From NCBI GenBank assembly GCA_023014365.1, contig JAEBUN010000005.1:124001-188000 (forward strand): a DNA stretch of 64,000 nucleotides, in the 5' to 3' direction. Under the pieces are notes generated by a model. It searched no databases, was not told the DNA's origin, and worked only from the letters and a program-made list of their open reading frames with translations. Source of the stretch: Lepiota brunneoincarnata. Its lineage: Eukaryota; Basidiomycota; Agaricomycetes; Agaricales; Agaricaceae. Each line of letters starts with the position of its first letter. The first letter of the stretch is position 1. The translations under genes were made by a program, and so were the position numbers. Shown piece by piece: positions 12,597 to 24,776 of this stretch.

Positions 12597-14606
12597 ATGT
12601 CACAGAGCCAGTGTACTCCTCCCAGACTTAAATTATGCACTTAGAACCTCTACAGCCACAGAAAAGACCCCATCGTCATGCAGCCTGGATCCAGATGTGA
12701 AAGCCATCGAATCAGGGACAGTAGAGTTAGACCCTGCCGGAGTTGTCGATCATGACGACTATCCAGACGGTGGACTAAGGGCCTGGCTAATCGTAGTAGG
12801 GGTGCGTATTTCGTTGGACCGGATCATGGCGAACCAATTCATGACTATATTAGACCATGTGTTGTACATGCTCAACGTTAAGCGGATGCAACTCACCCTC
12901 CCGTCTTTATATATTCACATTGTCCTTGCAGATTCGGAGTCGTGAACTCGTGGGGTGTAAGTCACAGAATAACCTATAAAGCAAACCGATTCAGCCCCTG
13001 ACGATCCACCAGATTTTTCAGTCTTACTATGAAACACATCTCTTGAAAAATTCATCTTCATCACAGATGTGGGTGAAAGAAATGCTTTATTTTTTTTTTT
13101 TCATTCCGCACTTACATTCCTTTGAAGCGCCTGGATTGGCTCTGTGCAGGTGCGCTAGTTCTACTTTGTCGGGCCAAGCCATCGTTAACTTAATCCTCCC
13201 CAAGTATTCCTTGGTGTTTCTTCCGGGCCAAATCACAGGGAGACTATTTGACCTCGGGTACTTCAAATTACCATTCTTCCTAGGATCGCTTCTCCTAATC
13301 GTCGCAACATTCTTGATCGCACAATGTCGAGAGTATTGGCATTTCTTGCTCTGCCAAGGTTTTGTCGTGGGGGCAAGTCTTGAAACTGCACTGTTTTCCC
13401 GGAAACTACTGACAGTTTCATCCAGATAGCATGTGGTATATGCTTCGGGCCGATGCTCAGCGTTATAGGCCACTGGTTCAAGCACAAGCGAGGCCTTGCA
13501 TTAGGGCTCACGGCGGCGGGCTCTTCTGTTGGAGGAAGTACTTTTCCAATTGCCGGACGAAAACTTATCGGAATAGTGGGGTAGGGGTACACAATGTAGT
13601 TCTCCACGTCATCATCCCACTGACTTTTGCTCCCCAGATTCCCTTGGACAATGCGTATCATGGGCTTTATCCTCATCTTCACCCTTGGTGTCTCGAATAT
13701 CGTTCTCGTGAGACGTTTACCGCCAAAGAATGTGCCTGGCGGGCTATTCAACCCCAAGGCTTTCCGAATGCCCGCGTTTACGGTATATTGTTTTGCCAAC
13801 ATGGTTGCGTTCCTCGGAATTTATACGGGTACGTTGTCGATTTCATATCTTCAACCAATTGGAAAGCGTTGATGTTTGCCACAGTTTTGAACTTTATTGA
13901 TGTCGGTGCCGTCAATGCGGGCATATCGCCCGACTTCTCGTTCTACCTAGTAAGCATTGCCAATGCAGGTTCAGGGCTGGGTCGACTCGTGACAGGAGTC
14001 ATGGCCGATAGATATAGTATGGTGCTATTGCTTATATCTATTCTTACGTGAAGGATTGATGTGGCTGTTGACACCAGGCGCCATTAATGTGATCACGCCG
14101 ATGACTATTGCTGTGGCAGTAACGACGTTGGTGTGGCCATACGCCAAGACCAAAAGCTCCTTGATCGCCGTTTCCGTAACCTATGGGTAAGAAGACCCCA
14201 TGGGATATCGCTGTGGCGGAATGTAACTAATTAAACCCCCCCCCCCCTTCCCGCCAGATTCGCTTCTTCTGCTTATGTCTCAGCATTTAGCATGCCGCTC
14301 TACAGCATGGGAATGATTGAAGATGTAGGCCGCCGTTTGGGCACAGTAATGGTGTTCGCTGCCATGGGTGCGCTCGCCGGACCACCAATATCAGGAGCTA
14401 TTATTGGTGCGACTGGAGGCACTAGAGCTGTTAGCTATTACGCAGGTAGGTGGTGGTTGTTTTTTTTTTTTTTTTTTTTGCCCGGATACATCATCCGCTA
14501 TGATCGAAATTCAACGGTATCTCCAGGAAGCACCATTCTTCTCGCAATAATTCTGATGCTGGTAACTCGACACTTGATATTGAAAAAACTTTGGGGAAAG
14601 TTCTGA
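12597..14606 (+). CDS. MFS monocarboxylate-type transporter (second copy)
   Basis: This is a major facilitator of the fungal MCT type and a paralogue of the gene at 561-2636. Exon 1 ends in YPDGGLRAWLIVVG (12801). Following exons read STFGVVNSWG, AWIGSVQ, YSLVFLPGQITGRLFDLG, IACGICFGPM, FKHKRGLALGLTAAGSS, FPWTMRIMGF, RRLPPKNVPGGLF, GLGRLVTGVMADR, EDVGRRLGTVMVF and a basic tail ending KKLWGKF. All internal phases join without a shift, through about ten introns; one has a GC donor (GGG|GCAAGT). The start is uncertain. No ATG lies in frame with exon 1. ATG at 12597 works only with a very short 34-nt intron (about 12611-12644); otherwise the first exon lies further upstream. The substrate cannot be told from the sequence. 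Confidence 0.8.
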
Positions 14607-17560
14607 CTAGGAAGGACACCATCATCCATCATTCTGAATGTTTTGTCTATGGAAGTACGAGAGATATCAATATTGACCGGATACAGAGTCATCTCGAAGA
14701 CGGTATTCACATTCCTGATACTACTACCCTTTATATCGATCTTTTCTCATGTTAATGGGGTGATTTGTATAAAGGCGTCGAAAACACGATCATCCGCAAA
14801 GATCCAGATGATGAATTGATGGCTTACCAATGGGGCGCACTTGCACCGTAGGCTCGGCAGAGAGAAGTCTCAGAGCACTGCCTTGCGTGGAGGAAACGAA
14901 CCCATTGGACAGATCACATTGATATATCGACAATCATCACACTATATTTGAAGCGTGGACAATTGATGGCAAGGGGCGAACTGCATGCCGCAAGGCTAAG
15001 CCAGAGGGACCCCAGAGGGGAGGGGTGGTGGAGGGTCTAGGCCGTTGAAATCGTCCTGCCGGTTACTTTTTCGGATCCGGGGGATGGACAGAGACGCTCA
15101 GGGGCAGAACGCGCAAAAAATACACAGAGTCGGATATCCCAGGAGAGCCCCACTTCGCCGAAGATGATCTACAGAGTTGTTTAAGAGCCGATGGTCTGAT
15201 TTTTCCGTGGACGTTTTGCCGCCCGCAGCAGTAGTCACCCATGTACATACATATGATCAGAGGTATCACCGTACTTGAACCGGGATCACGAATGCTGGAG
15301 CACAGATGGGTGATGGGTTTTTTCCAGGGTTGTGGACAAAGGAGGTTGAGGATTAACATGACCACTCTCCCACCATCGAGTGGAGGGTCCTTCCGAATGC
15401 TCACCTCCGTAGTTCTTCCGTGATCTGAATGCGGGCCTGTTCCTGTGCAATTACACACACCGGGATTACGGGTTCTATGAGCTGGAATAGAACAGATTCT
15501 GATGGCGAGGTGGAGGTGACTAAAAATAGGTTCATACTTACCGGTAAAGACTGGGCCCCTCTGTCGGAGGGGAGCGAACATCTGCACAGCATGGGAAGCT
15601 TCATTTCCGTAGGGCTGGAGGCATTGTATCGCACTTTGAATGGGCCGTCCCCTCGGCTGCCTGTTGATCATGATCACTGATCAGAATGGCGGCAGAGATT
15701 GGGACGGGGCTCGACGTCTTTCAGGTCCCCGAGAGGGACCCTGAAATTGTAGTACGATGTTAGGTGACAATTCCATAGGATCCGTTTAGTGCGGGAGAGG
15801 CATAGTGGACATGAAAATGCTTGGCGTCTAGCTTCAGGGGGATGTGTTGATCAGAGGCGTACGCACTGCTGACATGCGATCAACGTATGTACGTCAAGAA
15901 GGCTGACACAGGAGGACTACTATCTGTAAATGCGGGGAAACGCCCTCGTGAACAAGTCTTGTAGTGCTGCTGTACCTCTAGCTTCAGAACTAGTGGGATC
16001 AGAAACGCATTCCGGAACAAAAATTATTTTATTTGACAGATCCTTAGGAACACCTGATGGGAAGGAAGACAGATCATCCGCATCGTGCCACAAGATTATC
16101 CAAGGTCAGCCGGGCGCGCTTGCCCTTTGATAGGGAATGCCGCCCACCTATGAAGGTAAAAAAACACCCGGTGGATCGGTCCCCGGTGGACTTATGCCGG
16201 AGACCTGGCACCCGATTCTGCATAAGCTAGAAGGGGACGGACTTAGTAGACCTTGCAACCATTTTATCGCAGGTCCGAGGAGAGCGGGGAATGATATGCA
16301 AGAATACGTTCGTTGCTAAAATATGTGCCAAGCTCTGGGCTTGGGTGCAGAACTGCACCGCAATCTCCAAAACGTACAGTCTCCCGCACAGAGGACGCAT
16401 TCCGAATATTTTACTCAGTTAGGAAAGGTATCGCCGATTTTCCATTATTAGTGAACTAAAATCGCGATTCTGCGCGCCCCGACTAGGGGAGGGGGGGGGC
16501 AGACCTGGACGTAAATAGCACTATCTGGTTTCCCGGTCAGGTCGAACAAGCTCCTTTGTGGCCAACACATCCGATGTCCAGTTGCTCGTAGATACTGCTA
16601 GTTGGTGCTCCCAGGTCAAGCACTCCCTACTATCCGGGTTTCAGGTCTTATAAGAACTCAAAGTATCACCGCAAGCAGGGAAACCGATTGTTTGGGCTAG
16701 CTGGGGTGCTTGGAGCGAGTGCTGGAGAGCTCGGAGAGTTTCACAGAGCGCCAGACCCGACACAGGTGTTTCACCAGAGCTCCGAGTTGCGCATGCAGAT
16801 GGGTCTCTCTTGCTGCCAAGTAATCTGTTTCCCGCCCAGGCTATTTGCACTTCGGCTGATGATCGAGGGACTTTACCGGCAATGAAACGGTCAGATATAG
16901 CCGGAGGTTGCGGCAATTTGTTCTACTTTTCTGTTTTCGCTTGATGAATTAGTGGGGCCGTGGTTGGACGTTGCCAAGTGAGATGACGTCGCCTGGGCGT
17001 ATTCAAACATCGGTTGACAAACACAAGCGAGTGTTTGAGTGCCAGAGTGTAGAGCGTAGGCTCTTCGGTTGCGGGAGACGCGTTGTGTAACGACAGACTT
17101 GCTCAGGTTAGAAGAGTCGCATGGGCTGGTTGGTGCCCCCAACAGATGCGCCTTCGTCTATTTCTGGTTTGATAAAATGGCTACCATGACATCGTACCGC
17201 CCAAGATCCTATCTGATGGTTTTCGGGGTGGGCGTCCCACGTCGAGTGTCATTATTGCTCAGTCACTCTGATTAAGCAGCACAGGATTACAGCCTTTGAC
17301 GGGGCGGCGCCGGAGAGGGCGGGCGGCATGCGTCGGTCAGAGTCCAGTTGAGTCAGCGGTCACTGATGACGCTGCGGAGTTTGGAAAAATCGGGCATAGC
17401 CGAGAAGGGTGTGGAGGGGCGAAAAAAGTTTGCGACGACTGTTGAATACCACTACCACCGTCTTTCTGACCATCTACACCAAATCAAACGTTTTTACCTC
17501 TTTCTCAAGTCCTGTCGACAACTCTAGTCGACCCTTGAGAAATCAATAAGCAGCTAATTC
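14607..17560. other. Gene-poor interval upstream of eIF4A
   Basis: About 3 kb with short frames only. One pair of plausible exons on the minus strand at 15400-15700 is listed separately. The last 100 bases are pyrimidine-rich and form the 5' flank of eIF4A. Nothing else is recognised. Confidence 0.4.
15403..15695 (-). other. Candidate exon pair of an unidentified gene
   Basis: On the minus strand one frame reads GPFKVRYNASSPTEMKL and ends at a GTAAGT donor near 15541. After a TTCCAG acceptor near 15483 the frame continues LIEPVIPVCVIAQEQAR and ITEELRR, to another GTGAGC donor. The splice signals and residue composition look like a real gene fragment. I could not find convincing exons on either side and do not recognise the family. 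A 204-codon antisense-frame ORF over the same place ignores these signals and is less likely. Confidence 0.28.
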
Positions 17561-19230
17561 ATGTCAGCGTGCGTATATCTGTTTTTCTGTCCCCCCTTTT
17601 TCCAGGCGCTTACAGGCTTAATCTGCCCGCAGAGAAGAATTTAACGATGTCGCCGAGAATGAGATCGAGTCCAACTGGGATCAGATTGTCGATAAGTGAG
17701 TGCGATGGTGTGCGATCAGCTTTTGAGAAAGTCCGAGCCTTATGTGCTTTTCCAAGCTTTGATAACATGGACCTGAAGCCCGAGCTCCTCCGTGGCATTT
17801 ACGCATATGGGTGGGTATCGTGCTTCCTTGTGCATGTACCACGAGGTCCAACCATGCAATTTTTTTTTTTTTTTTTTAGCTTTGAGCGTCCGTCGGCTAT
17901 CCAGCAGCGTGCTATAGTACCTGTTGTAAAGGGTCACGACGTCATCGCGCAGGCCCAGTCGGGAACTGGGAAAACTGCTACTTTTTCCATCTCTATCCTC
18001 CAGCAGGTGAGCTACCTCCGAAATCGCAAAGGATCAGCTGCTTACCTCTTGTGATAGCTCGATATGAGTATTAAGGGAACTCAGGCCCTTATCCTTGCGC
18101 CCACTCGCGAGCTTGCCCAACAAATCCAGAAAGTTGTGATCGCATTAGGTGATTACATGAACATTGAATGTCATGCCTGCGTTGGCGGTACTGTCGTCCG
18201 CGAAGATATGGCCAAGCTCCAGGAAGGTGTTCACATCGTTGTTGGAACGCCTGGCCGCGTCTATGATATGATCAACCGTCGCGCGTTGAGAACCGACCAC
18301 ATCAAGATATTCTGTCTGGATGAGGCCGATGAGATGTTGTCTCGTGGCTTCAAGGATCAAATCTACGAGGGTGAGCAAAGAACAATCCGGCACGTCAAGA
18401 CAGATGCTGATGCACCTTTTGGCAGTCTTCCAACTTCTTCCGCAGGACACCCAGGTCGTCCTTCTATCTGCCACTATGCCGGCTGATGTTTTAGAGGTTA
18501 CCAAGAAATTTATGCGTGATCCTGTCCGTATTCTTGTGAAGAAGGACGAGTTGACCCTCGAGGGTATCAAGCAGTTCTACATTGCAGTAGAGAAGGAAGA
18601 ATGGAAGCTCGATACCCTTTGTGACCTTTACGAGACCGTCACCATTACCCAAGCCGTGATCTTCTGCAATACCAGGCGGAAGGTTGATTGGTTGACGGAG
18701 AAGATGCACTCCCGAGAGTTTACCTGTGTCTGCCATGGTAAGTGAGGTGATGAGGGGCAACATCCATAAATGCTTATGAGAATCTTCTTTTCTAAAGCAT
18801 GGTGATATGGAGCAGAAGCAGCGAGAAGTTCTGATGAAGGAGTTTCGATCTGGATCATCTCGTGTTCTCATTACGACGGACCTTCTAGCCCGTGGGATTG
18901 ACGTTCAGCAAGTGTCGCTTGTTATCAACTACGATCTTCCTACGAACCGCGAAAACTACATCCACCGCATTGGTCGTGGTGGCCGTTTCGGGCGAAAGGG
19001 CGTCGCGATCAATTTTGTCACTAATGACGATGTGAGGATGTTGCGGGACATTGAACGTAAGTCGCATGTTACTTGTGTCGGTATGATACTCATACCGGTG
19101 ATGATGCCACCAGAATTCTATAATACTCAGATTGATGAAATGCCACTCAATGTCGCGTGAGTTGTTATTGCACCTCGGCTGGTCTGACTGCACCTAACTC
19201 ATGGCTTACTTTTCTAGCGATCTCATCTGA
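17561..19230 (+). CDS. TIF1: ATP-dependent DEAD-box RNA helicase eIF4A (translation initiation), one +1 shift
   Basis: This is the cytoplasmic helicase of the eIF4F cap-binding complex, which unwinds 5' UTR structure. Nine exons: 17561-17568 (ATGTCAGC), 17633-17695, 17757-17810, 17880-18006, 18058-18370, 18426-18737, 18798-19056, 19114-19156 and 19218-19230. Motifs appear in the usual order: Q-motif region [11 protein letters not shown], motif [31 protein letters not shown] and [13 protein letters not shown], ending [12 protein letters not shown]. The length of about 397 residues is normal. One defect: the conserved VSAMHGDMEQK segment is only reached by dropping one T at about 18725, because the zero frame reads EFTCVCHGK and stops. 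A weak alternative donor (GTCTGC at about 18728) would avoid the shift but delete conserved residues. As eIF4A is essential, a sequence error is likely. Confidence 0.93.
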
Positions 19231-20663
19231 TTATGTTTTTTCCTTCCATGCCCTTCTTCACGCTTAGTATGATTCTGATATTTTTTGGTGACGAACCGAC
19301 GTCATGTCTAGTTCACGTCTTCTCCATATAATACATACCACAAAAGGCGGCGAGCCACGAATTAGTCTAACGCCTTGAATTGTTTTTTCTCGATTTTGCC
19401 TGCCAGTAATTACTCGTACAATGTATTGGGGAGCGTGGTGGATATACACGGATCGGTTAGCAGGATGATAGTATGATAAAGTGTTTCATCTGATTAAGTG
19501 TGGGAAGCGAGAGAGCCATGAGCCGGTCGCGAGAGAGGGTGCACAGCCATGCGAGTCCGCCATCAGGGAAGCGCACTGGATAAGCCGACGAGGACCTCCG
19601 TCGCAGCCCTGGGATCCGGGCACATGTGTCACGCCTCGCTGCACCGCATGATCAGTGGGAGGCTGAGCATCAGGATAGTTATTCGGTTGCGCACGTTTCT
19701 CGCCCGGTCAGCCAAGGTCGTTGAGCACCAAAGTCGTTCCGCTATGGCACCACTTGCCAGGAAACCAGTGCAGTCTGTCATTGCGATTGGTTTGCTAAAA
19801 GAGCGACTGTCTGATCGTCAGCTGCAATCCCACAACACCCGCCTCTCCTCCACCTCCCCGTCCTCCCGCTCCTCTCTCTCTCTCTCGCTCTCGGCGGTTT
19901 CTTGGCTTATTACCCCGTGTTTGGGCCAGGTGGTATCGTAACACCTATATCATAACGACAAAACAGGCATTCAATACCAATTTGACCCTTGCATCAATCA
20001 TCCCCCCCCATTTCTATTCCCACATCTGTTGCGACAACAACCACCCCCAACCCGCTCGCTTCCCCTCTCTCTCTCTCTCTCGCGCTCTCTCTCTCTTACT
20101 TGACACCACCCCGCACTCCACCCCTCTCCTCCCCAAAAATCTCGACCGAGGCCTCCGTCTTTAGTACCCAACAGCACAGCTTTCTGTCTACGCCGTACTA
20201 CACGTCCTCGTCGGCGTTGAGCCAAAAGGAGTCTTTCGTATACAGTGACATCCAATCAAAGAACACACCAGATTGGCCCCCTCGGGTGACCCGTGTTAAG
20301 ACCATGGTGAGTTGTCGAATCTTGAATCTTGATGAACTGGCGTCAGACTGGCATCTGTTCCGACGCCCAGTTTGATCCATTCCCTCTTCCCCCCCCCTCC
20401 CCGCGTTTGCGTTTTTTTTTTATTTTCTTCTTTCCTTGGGTTTGCGAGGTGGGCTAAATTAGCCCACTTTGCTTCTCATCTCCTTATTTCACCCGTGGTC
20501 TTCTGCCCCCCCTTCACGTCTGTTCCACCTTCTATCATCACCCCCATCATCACATTGTTCGTATATAAGGCCTGGTGTGCTGATTATACCCCCTCCTTCA
20601 TTCGTCTAGCCTACGACGTACTCTACCCAATACCCTCACCAACACATTCTCCACTCCACCACC
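19231..20663. other. Intergenic region upstream of the phosphatase gene, CT-rich
   Basis: The interval holds the eIF4A 3' flank and the promoter/5' UTR of the phosphatase gene. It is marked by CT microsatellites at 19871-19886 and 20066-20097 and by long pyrimidine runs up to the start codon, as often seen at strong fungal promoters. An open plus-strand frame at 19549-19941 looks like chance: it has low-complexity Ser repeats and no family. Confidence 0.45.
20066..20097. repeat. CT dinucleotide microsatellite
   Basis: The tract is almost pure CT with a short CGCG interruption. It lies in the 5' region of the phosphatase gene. It is a simple repeat seen directly. Confidence 0.8.
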
Positions 20664-21260
20664 ATGTCCTACCACCGTGGAGGACAATACAACCAGTGGT
20701 CCCTAACCCCAGCTAATGGCGCTTCATCGTCCTCCGACCCCTCAAACAACCCACCCCCGTCCGCGTCACCCTTCTCCCCCACATATTCCGCTCAGCCGTC
20801 GCGCAATGCATCGGAGATTATACCCCGACTCTACATCTCTGATCTCTCATTCGCAGAGAACCCAGTCTGCCTCGCGCAGTACAAAATCACCCATATCCTC
20901 TCCACCCTCCCTGACAAAATCTTCAAACCACCCCCAACCCTCCTCCCTGCCCAGCCTTTGCGCATGCAGGTTCGAGTCGAAGATCTACCCTTTGCTGAGC
21001 TCGCCGCCCACTTGCCGGCGACGACGGCTTGGATCAGAGAGGCCCTTGCCCGAGACCCCGAGGCACGCATACTTGTCCATTGCGTGGAAGGGATCAGTAG
21101 AAGTGTCAGCGTCGTTGCTGCGTTTCTGATGGCGCAGTACAACTGGACGCCTGCGGAGGCCGTGCAATACATCAAAAGCAAACGGAGGATTGCAGAACCT
21201 AATTTTGGGTTTGTGCAGCAGTTGCATGAGTATGCACGGGATTCCCTAGGGAGGTCATAG
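20664..21260 (+). CDS. Dual-specificity protein phosphatase
   Basis: A single-exon gene for a 198-residue cysteine-based phosphatase acting on phospho-Tyr and phospho-Ser/Thr. Residues 1-48 are a Ser/Pro-rich disordered tail. The catalytic domain begins at about 50 with SEIIPRLYISD. The general-acid Asp is likely D107 in RVEDLPF. The HCx5R loop is HCVEGISRS, with C140 as nucleophile and R146. The domain continues with the usual AYLM-type helix (VVAAFLMAQYNWT) and an NFGFVQQLHEYA end. No rhodanese or other regulatory domain is attached, so it is an atypical small DSP. ATG 20664 sits in a good context (CACCACCATGTC). No upstream in-frame ATG is needed. The substrate is unknown, possibly a MAP kinase. 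No frame disruption. Confidence 0.92.
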   Translation: MSYHRGGQYNQWSLTPANGASSSSDPSNNPPPSASPFSPTYSAQPSRNASEIIPRLYISDLSFAENPVCLAQYKITHILSTLPDKIFKPPPTLLPAQPLRMQVRVEDLPFAELAAHLPATTAWIREALARDPEARILVHCVEGISRSVSVVAAFLMAQYNWTPAEAVQYIKSKRRIAEPNFGFVQQLHEYARDSLGRS

Positions 21261-24200
21261 TCATGGGCGGGGTTTTTTTGTTTTTTTTTTGTTGTTTTTT
21301 TTAGCATGTGGTGGGGGTGTTCGAACCATCGATTCCCTCCCCCTTCTCTCTCCATTGCGTCAGCTTCCCCCCGCTACAGGAATGGAAGGGCACATCCGAC
21401 ACAGCTTTGTTCTCCCCTTGAAGCGGACTTTAATTCTCTCTTTGTCCTTCCCCATCAACCCTAAAGACATTCCTGTATTGCTGTTGCGGAGACCTGTGAC
21501 TCATTGTCTGAGCGGCTCCAGGCGGCTAGCTCCTCTTCGTACCCACCACCGATCATGCTGTGGCACAATGTAAATCTTTTTTTTTCATTTTTGTTGCGAA
21601 TTCATTCTTCAACAAACGGGGCATGTCCGACTATGACTTCTATTTTGTGACGTCCGACACCTCGCGTATACACACATCCCTGGTGAAAGTTTTTGATGAT
21701 GTTATTCCATGGCCTGCATGAACAACTTTTTTTTTTATATCCTATTGTATTATTGATAATTTCCGTTTTGGTGTTTTCTGCTGTGCATGTTCGATAACTA
21801 CTACCCACAAACGTATCAAGGCAATTCCGGATCAGGGCTAACTTTTATACTACTACTATTACTACTATTACTATTACTACATAACCAACCATCTTTCTAA
21901 TCGAATCACAGTCTTTTATTAATCTTCTTATTACCTTATTAACTATTTGATCACCCATCTTTGGTTTATTGTCTGTACTTGAACAATGGGACCCCCCCTT
22001 GAAGAAGCTGCACTACATATACACCCCCCCCCCCACTTGTTTCGTTTCAAACAAAGTGACTCGGTTAAGAACATGCCTTACCTGAGATCTTCACCTGTTG
22101 AAGATTGAAGAACCAAAAAAAGACCCAGACAATCCATCCATGTGGGCGGTCTAAAAACCGCAAACGCGCCCATTAGACGCATGCCAACCGGGTAGAACCA
22201 AAAAAGAGAAAAGGAAAAACAGAGAGAGACATGATAGATTAAAAGCGCTTAGCCCGACAAGCCCGCCAGTGGCAGGAAGGAGAAACCAACAAACCCCCCC
22301 GCCCACCACACATACACAATGACATACCCCTCCCTCCAAGGTTGACAAAGCTTTTCCGATCCTTCTACGTCCCTAGATGGGCTGACCTGACTTGAAAGTG
22401 ACCAAAAAGTCACTCTGTCAGGCGACCCCCCTCCCCCCTGCCTCCCCTGCCCACCTGTCCTTAGTTGACGGGCCGCCATGCTCACAATCTGAAACGCCTT
22501 CCCCCCCTTCCTTCCACACACCCCTTTTCCCCTCTCAACCGCAGGCGCTGTCTGCCACGAGTTTGGCGGCGGTCCGCCAAAAGTTTTTGACAAGTGCCTT
22601 GGGTATTTATTACTCGTTGAAACTACATTACACTCAACCCCCCCCTCCCCCCTCGGGGCGTGGTTAACCTGACTCGGTTTGTCCCATATACATGCAGTCA
22701 ACTCCGTACCGCCATCCGCAGCTTGTCCAAAGCGGATCTGGATTTATGATAATGTGTTATGCAGAAAGAAAATGCTGACAAGCAACTTTCCACCCCCCAT
22801 CCCCTTACCCCGGAGTGGTGATTGGTTGTCGGATGTCGGATGCTCGCGCGAAAAGAGCCCGCGGTGGTAAGTATCCTTGATGCTGGGCAGGGAAGGGGGA
22901 GGAATGGAGTAACTCTCTTACTCTTACTGGTAGGCCGCACCACACACACACACACACACACACACTTCTCGGCTGGTTGTATATGTGTTAATGGAGCCGA
23001 TATCGGGATAATCAGAACACAAAGCCGACGGAAGGACCTTGAAAAAGAATTCAAACAGTAAAGGGTGCAAATGTCATCTGCTACGCTTGTCTTCGCAAGG
23101 TTCATTCTCTTCGCACTCATTTGTGATCCATCTATCACCCCCGGCAATATAGGAATTCTTGGTCATCTCCCCTTCCTCCGTTCACTCACACACTTCGTTG
23201 GTTTGCGGCTGAACTTAGAGAAGCTTCAGGTGATGGAGGGCTCAGATGACCGCCAGGTGTTGATTTACAGGGGAGCCAGGCTGGCAACTGAGCCATTGGC
23301 TCAGAGGCTGTCTAATACCTCCTCCCACCTCACCCTCGTTCCTAGTTAACACGCTCAAGAACCCCCCGCTTCCCTCCGGAAAGATGGTTCCCCCCTTCAC
23401 AGAACCACTATGGTGTGGTGTTGTGTGGGAGGGGAGGGGGAGGGGGAGGAAGGTAAAGGGGGGGCTTGGCTTGGAACGATGGGCACTGCATTTGAGAGAA
23501 GCGCCCCTTGGACCCGCCAAACAGATGGGATTGATTATCTCTATGTACTAAATTACGTGTCCGTGATGTCTGTCGAACCTGATTTGCTCAGTCTACCTTT
23601 CAATCAATGATTCTGTGATGGGGGCGGAAGGGGGACGGGAAGACAAGCAATTTTTAGAATATCAAAGAGGCTGAAGGAGAAGTATTAAATCAACTACCCT
23701 CACCACACACACACACACGCCTCTTGCTTCGAGTGGGTAAGAATCAACAACCTTCCCCCACGGTTAGCGAGCGATTATTGATCAAACAAGGGGTGGGGTG
23801 GCCGGGTGCTGCGCTAGTCTAGTCGTCCGTCTCTAGGCAGCTTACGCATAGGCTGCAAAGTAGCATCTCGCCAGCATTTCAGTGACGACACCCGGGTCGG
23901 CTAAAAATAACGTAGGGTGGCCACACACACTTGGGTTAAATTGTGAGGGTTCGTGATACCATGTGTTGCATGATGGCGAAAAAACCGATGACACGGAACA
24001 GCCCCCCGGCCCTATATTCCTCGAAGCGACAGAAATATCAGAAACAACAGAAGCTACAATTTAGGGAGGGCGCACCAGAGATGCTGACGCATCGGCATAT
24101 GGGGAAGGCGCCAACCGGGGCTAATCGTAGTTATCAACTCTCCGTACAACACGGGATGGACTTTACGATAGGGGGTGGGGGGGGGTTGTTAGCTGGTCAT

Positions 24201-24776
24201 TTCGAAACAAAGTTCATCCGATCCAGGCCATTGATGTTTGAGCCCTCGCCACGGAGCCAGACCTGAGAGTGGTCACTCCCAACTCAAAAAGATGTGTAAC
24301 TAACCCGCGGTTCATCCTTGATGCATCCGCAGCCTATGCTGTAGATATATCATATATCATATCGGCCGTTGCCATTTAAATGTATCATGAACGACTACGG
24401 GCCTGGTCATCAGAAGGCTGGCTTTGCAGCAGTATCAGCAGGCGATAGAAGCGTATACGATCATCCTAATTAATTAGAAATAAACATCACAAGACGTATC
24501 CGCGGTGATGGTTAGGTGATAGCGTGAACCATGAGCCGTCTACGGTGGTGGAGGGTATCGTGCCGGCGACATTTCCTTGTCATGCGCGAATGCGATCCAA
24601 TGGCTGGTTAGGAGACGGTGGAGCGACGGAATAAGTTGAAAGCGCGAGGCACTGCTGAACGGAAGTATTCCTTGGCCGAGTGGAAGAGGAGAATGGTGGG
24701 GGAGAGCGTGATCGGATGTCGGAGGGTATCCCAATTATGAGTATGAAACACAGATAACCGGTCTTCTAGATGTTCA
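21261..24776. other. 3.5-kb intergenic region rich in simple repeats
   Basis: Between the phosphatase and the Rab gene I see no supportable coding sequence. The region contains poly-T near 21277-21301, a TAC/ATT-type trinucleotide tract at about 21845-21882, poly-C runs near 22025 and 22632, CA repeats at 22941-22965 and 23705-23719, and G-rich stretches near 23430-23465 and 24170-24185. Short open frames across C-rich tracts are composition artefacts. Confidence 0.5.
22941..22965. repeat. CA dinucleotide microsatellite
   Basis: Twelve to thirteen uninterrupted CA units in non-coding sequence, read directly. A shorter CA run lies at 23705-23719. Confidence 0.9.

Noticed and set aside
15063..15677. 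A 204-codon minus-strand open frame, the longest in the 14.6-17.5 kb interval
   Set aside because: It runs straight through a good GTAAGT...TTCCAG intron and has no protein-like composition; the other frame with splicing is more convincing.
19549..19941. A 130-codon plus-strand open frame upstream of the phosphatase
   Set aside because: It passes through a CT microsatellite that yields Ser/Leu repeats, has no family resemblance, and lies in the likely 5' region of the next gene.
21845..21882. Trinucleotide tract that at first looked like a short repeat array
   Set aside because: It is a simple microsatellite; no spacers, so not a CRISPR-like array, which would not be expected in a fungus.
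22249..23147. Several open frames on both strands in C/G-rich sequence
   Set aside because: They owe their length to homopolymer and CA repeats; no consistent coding signal or splice structure.
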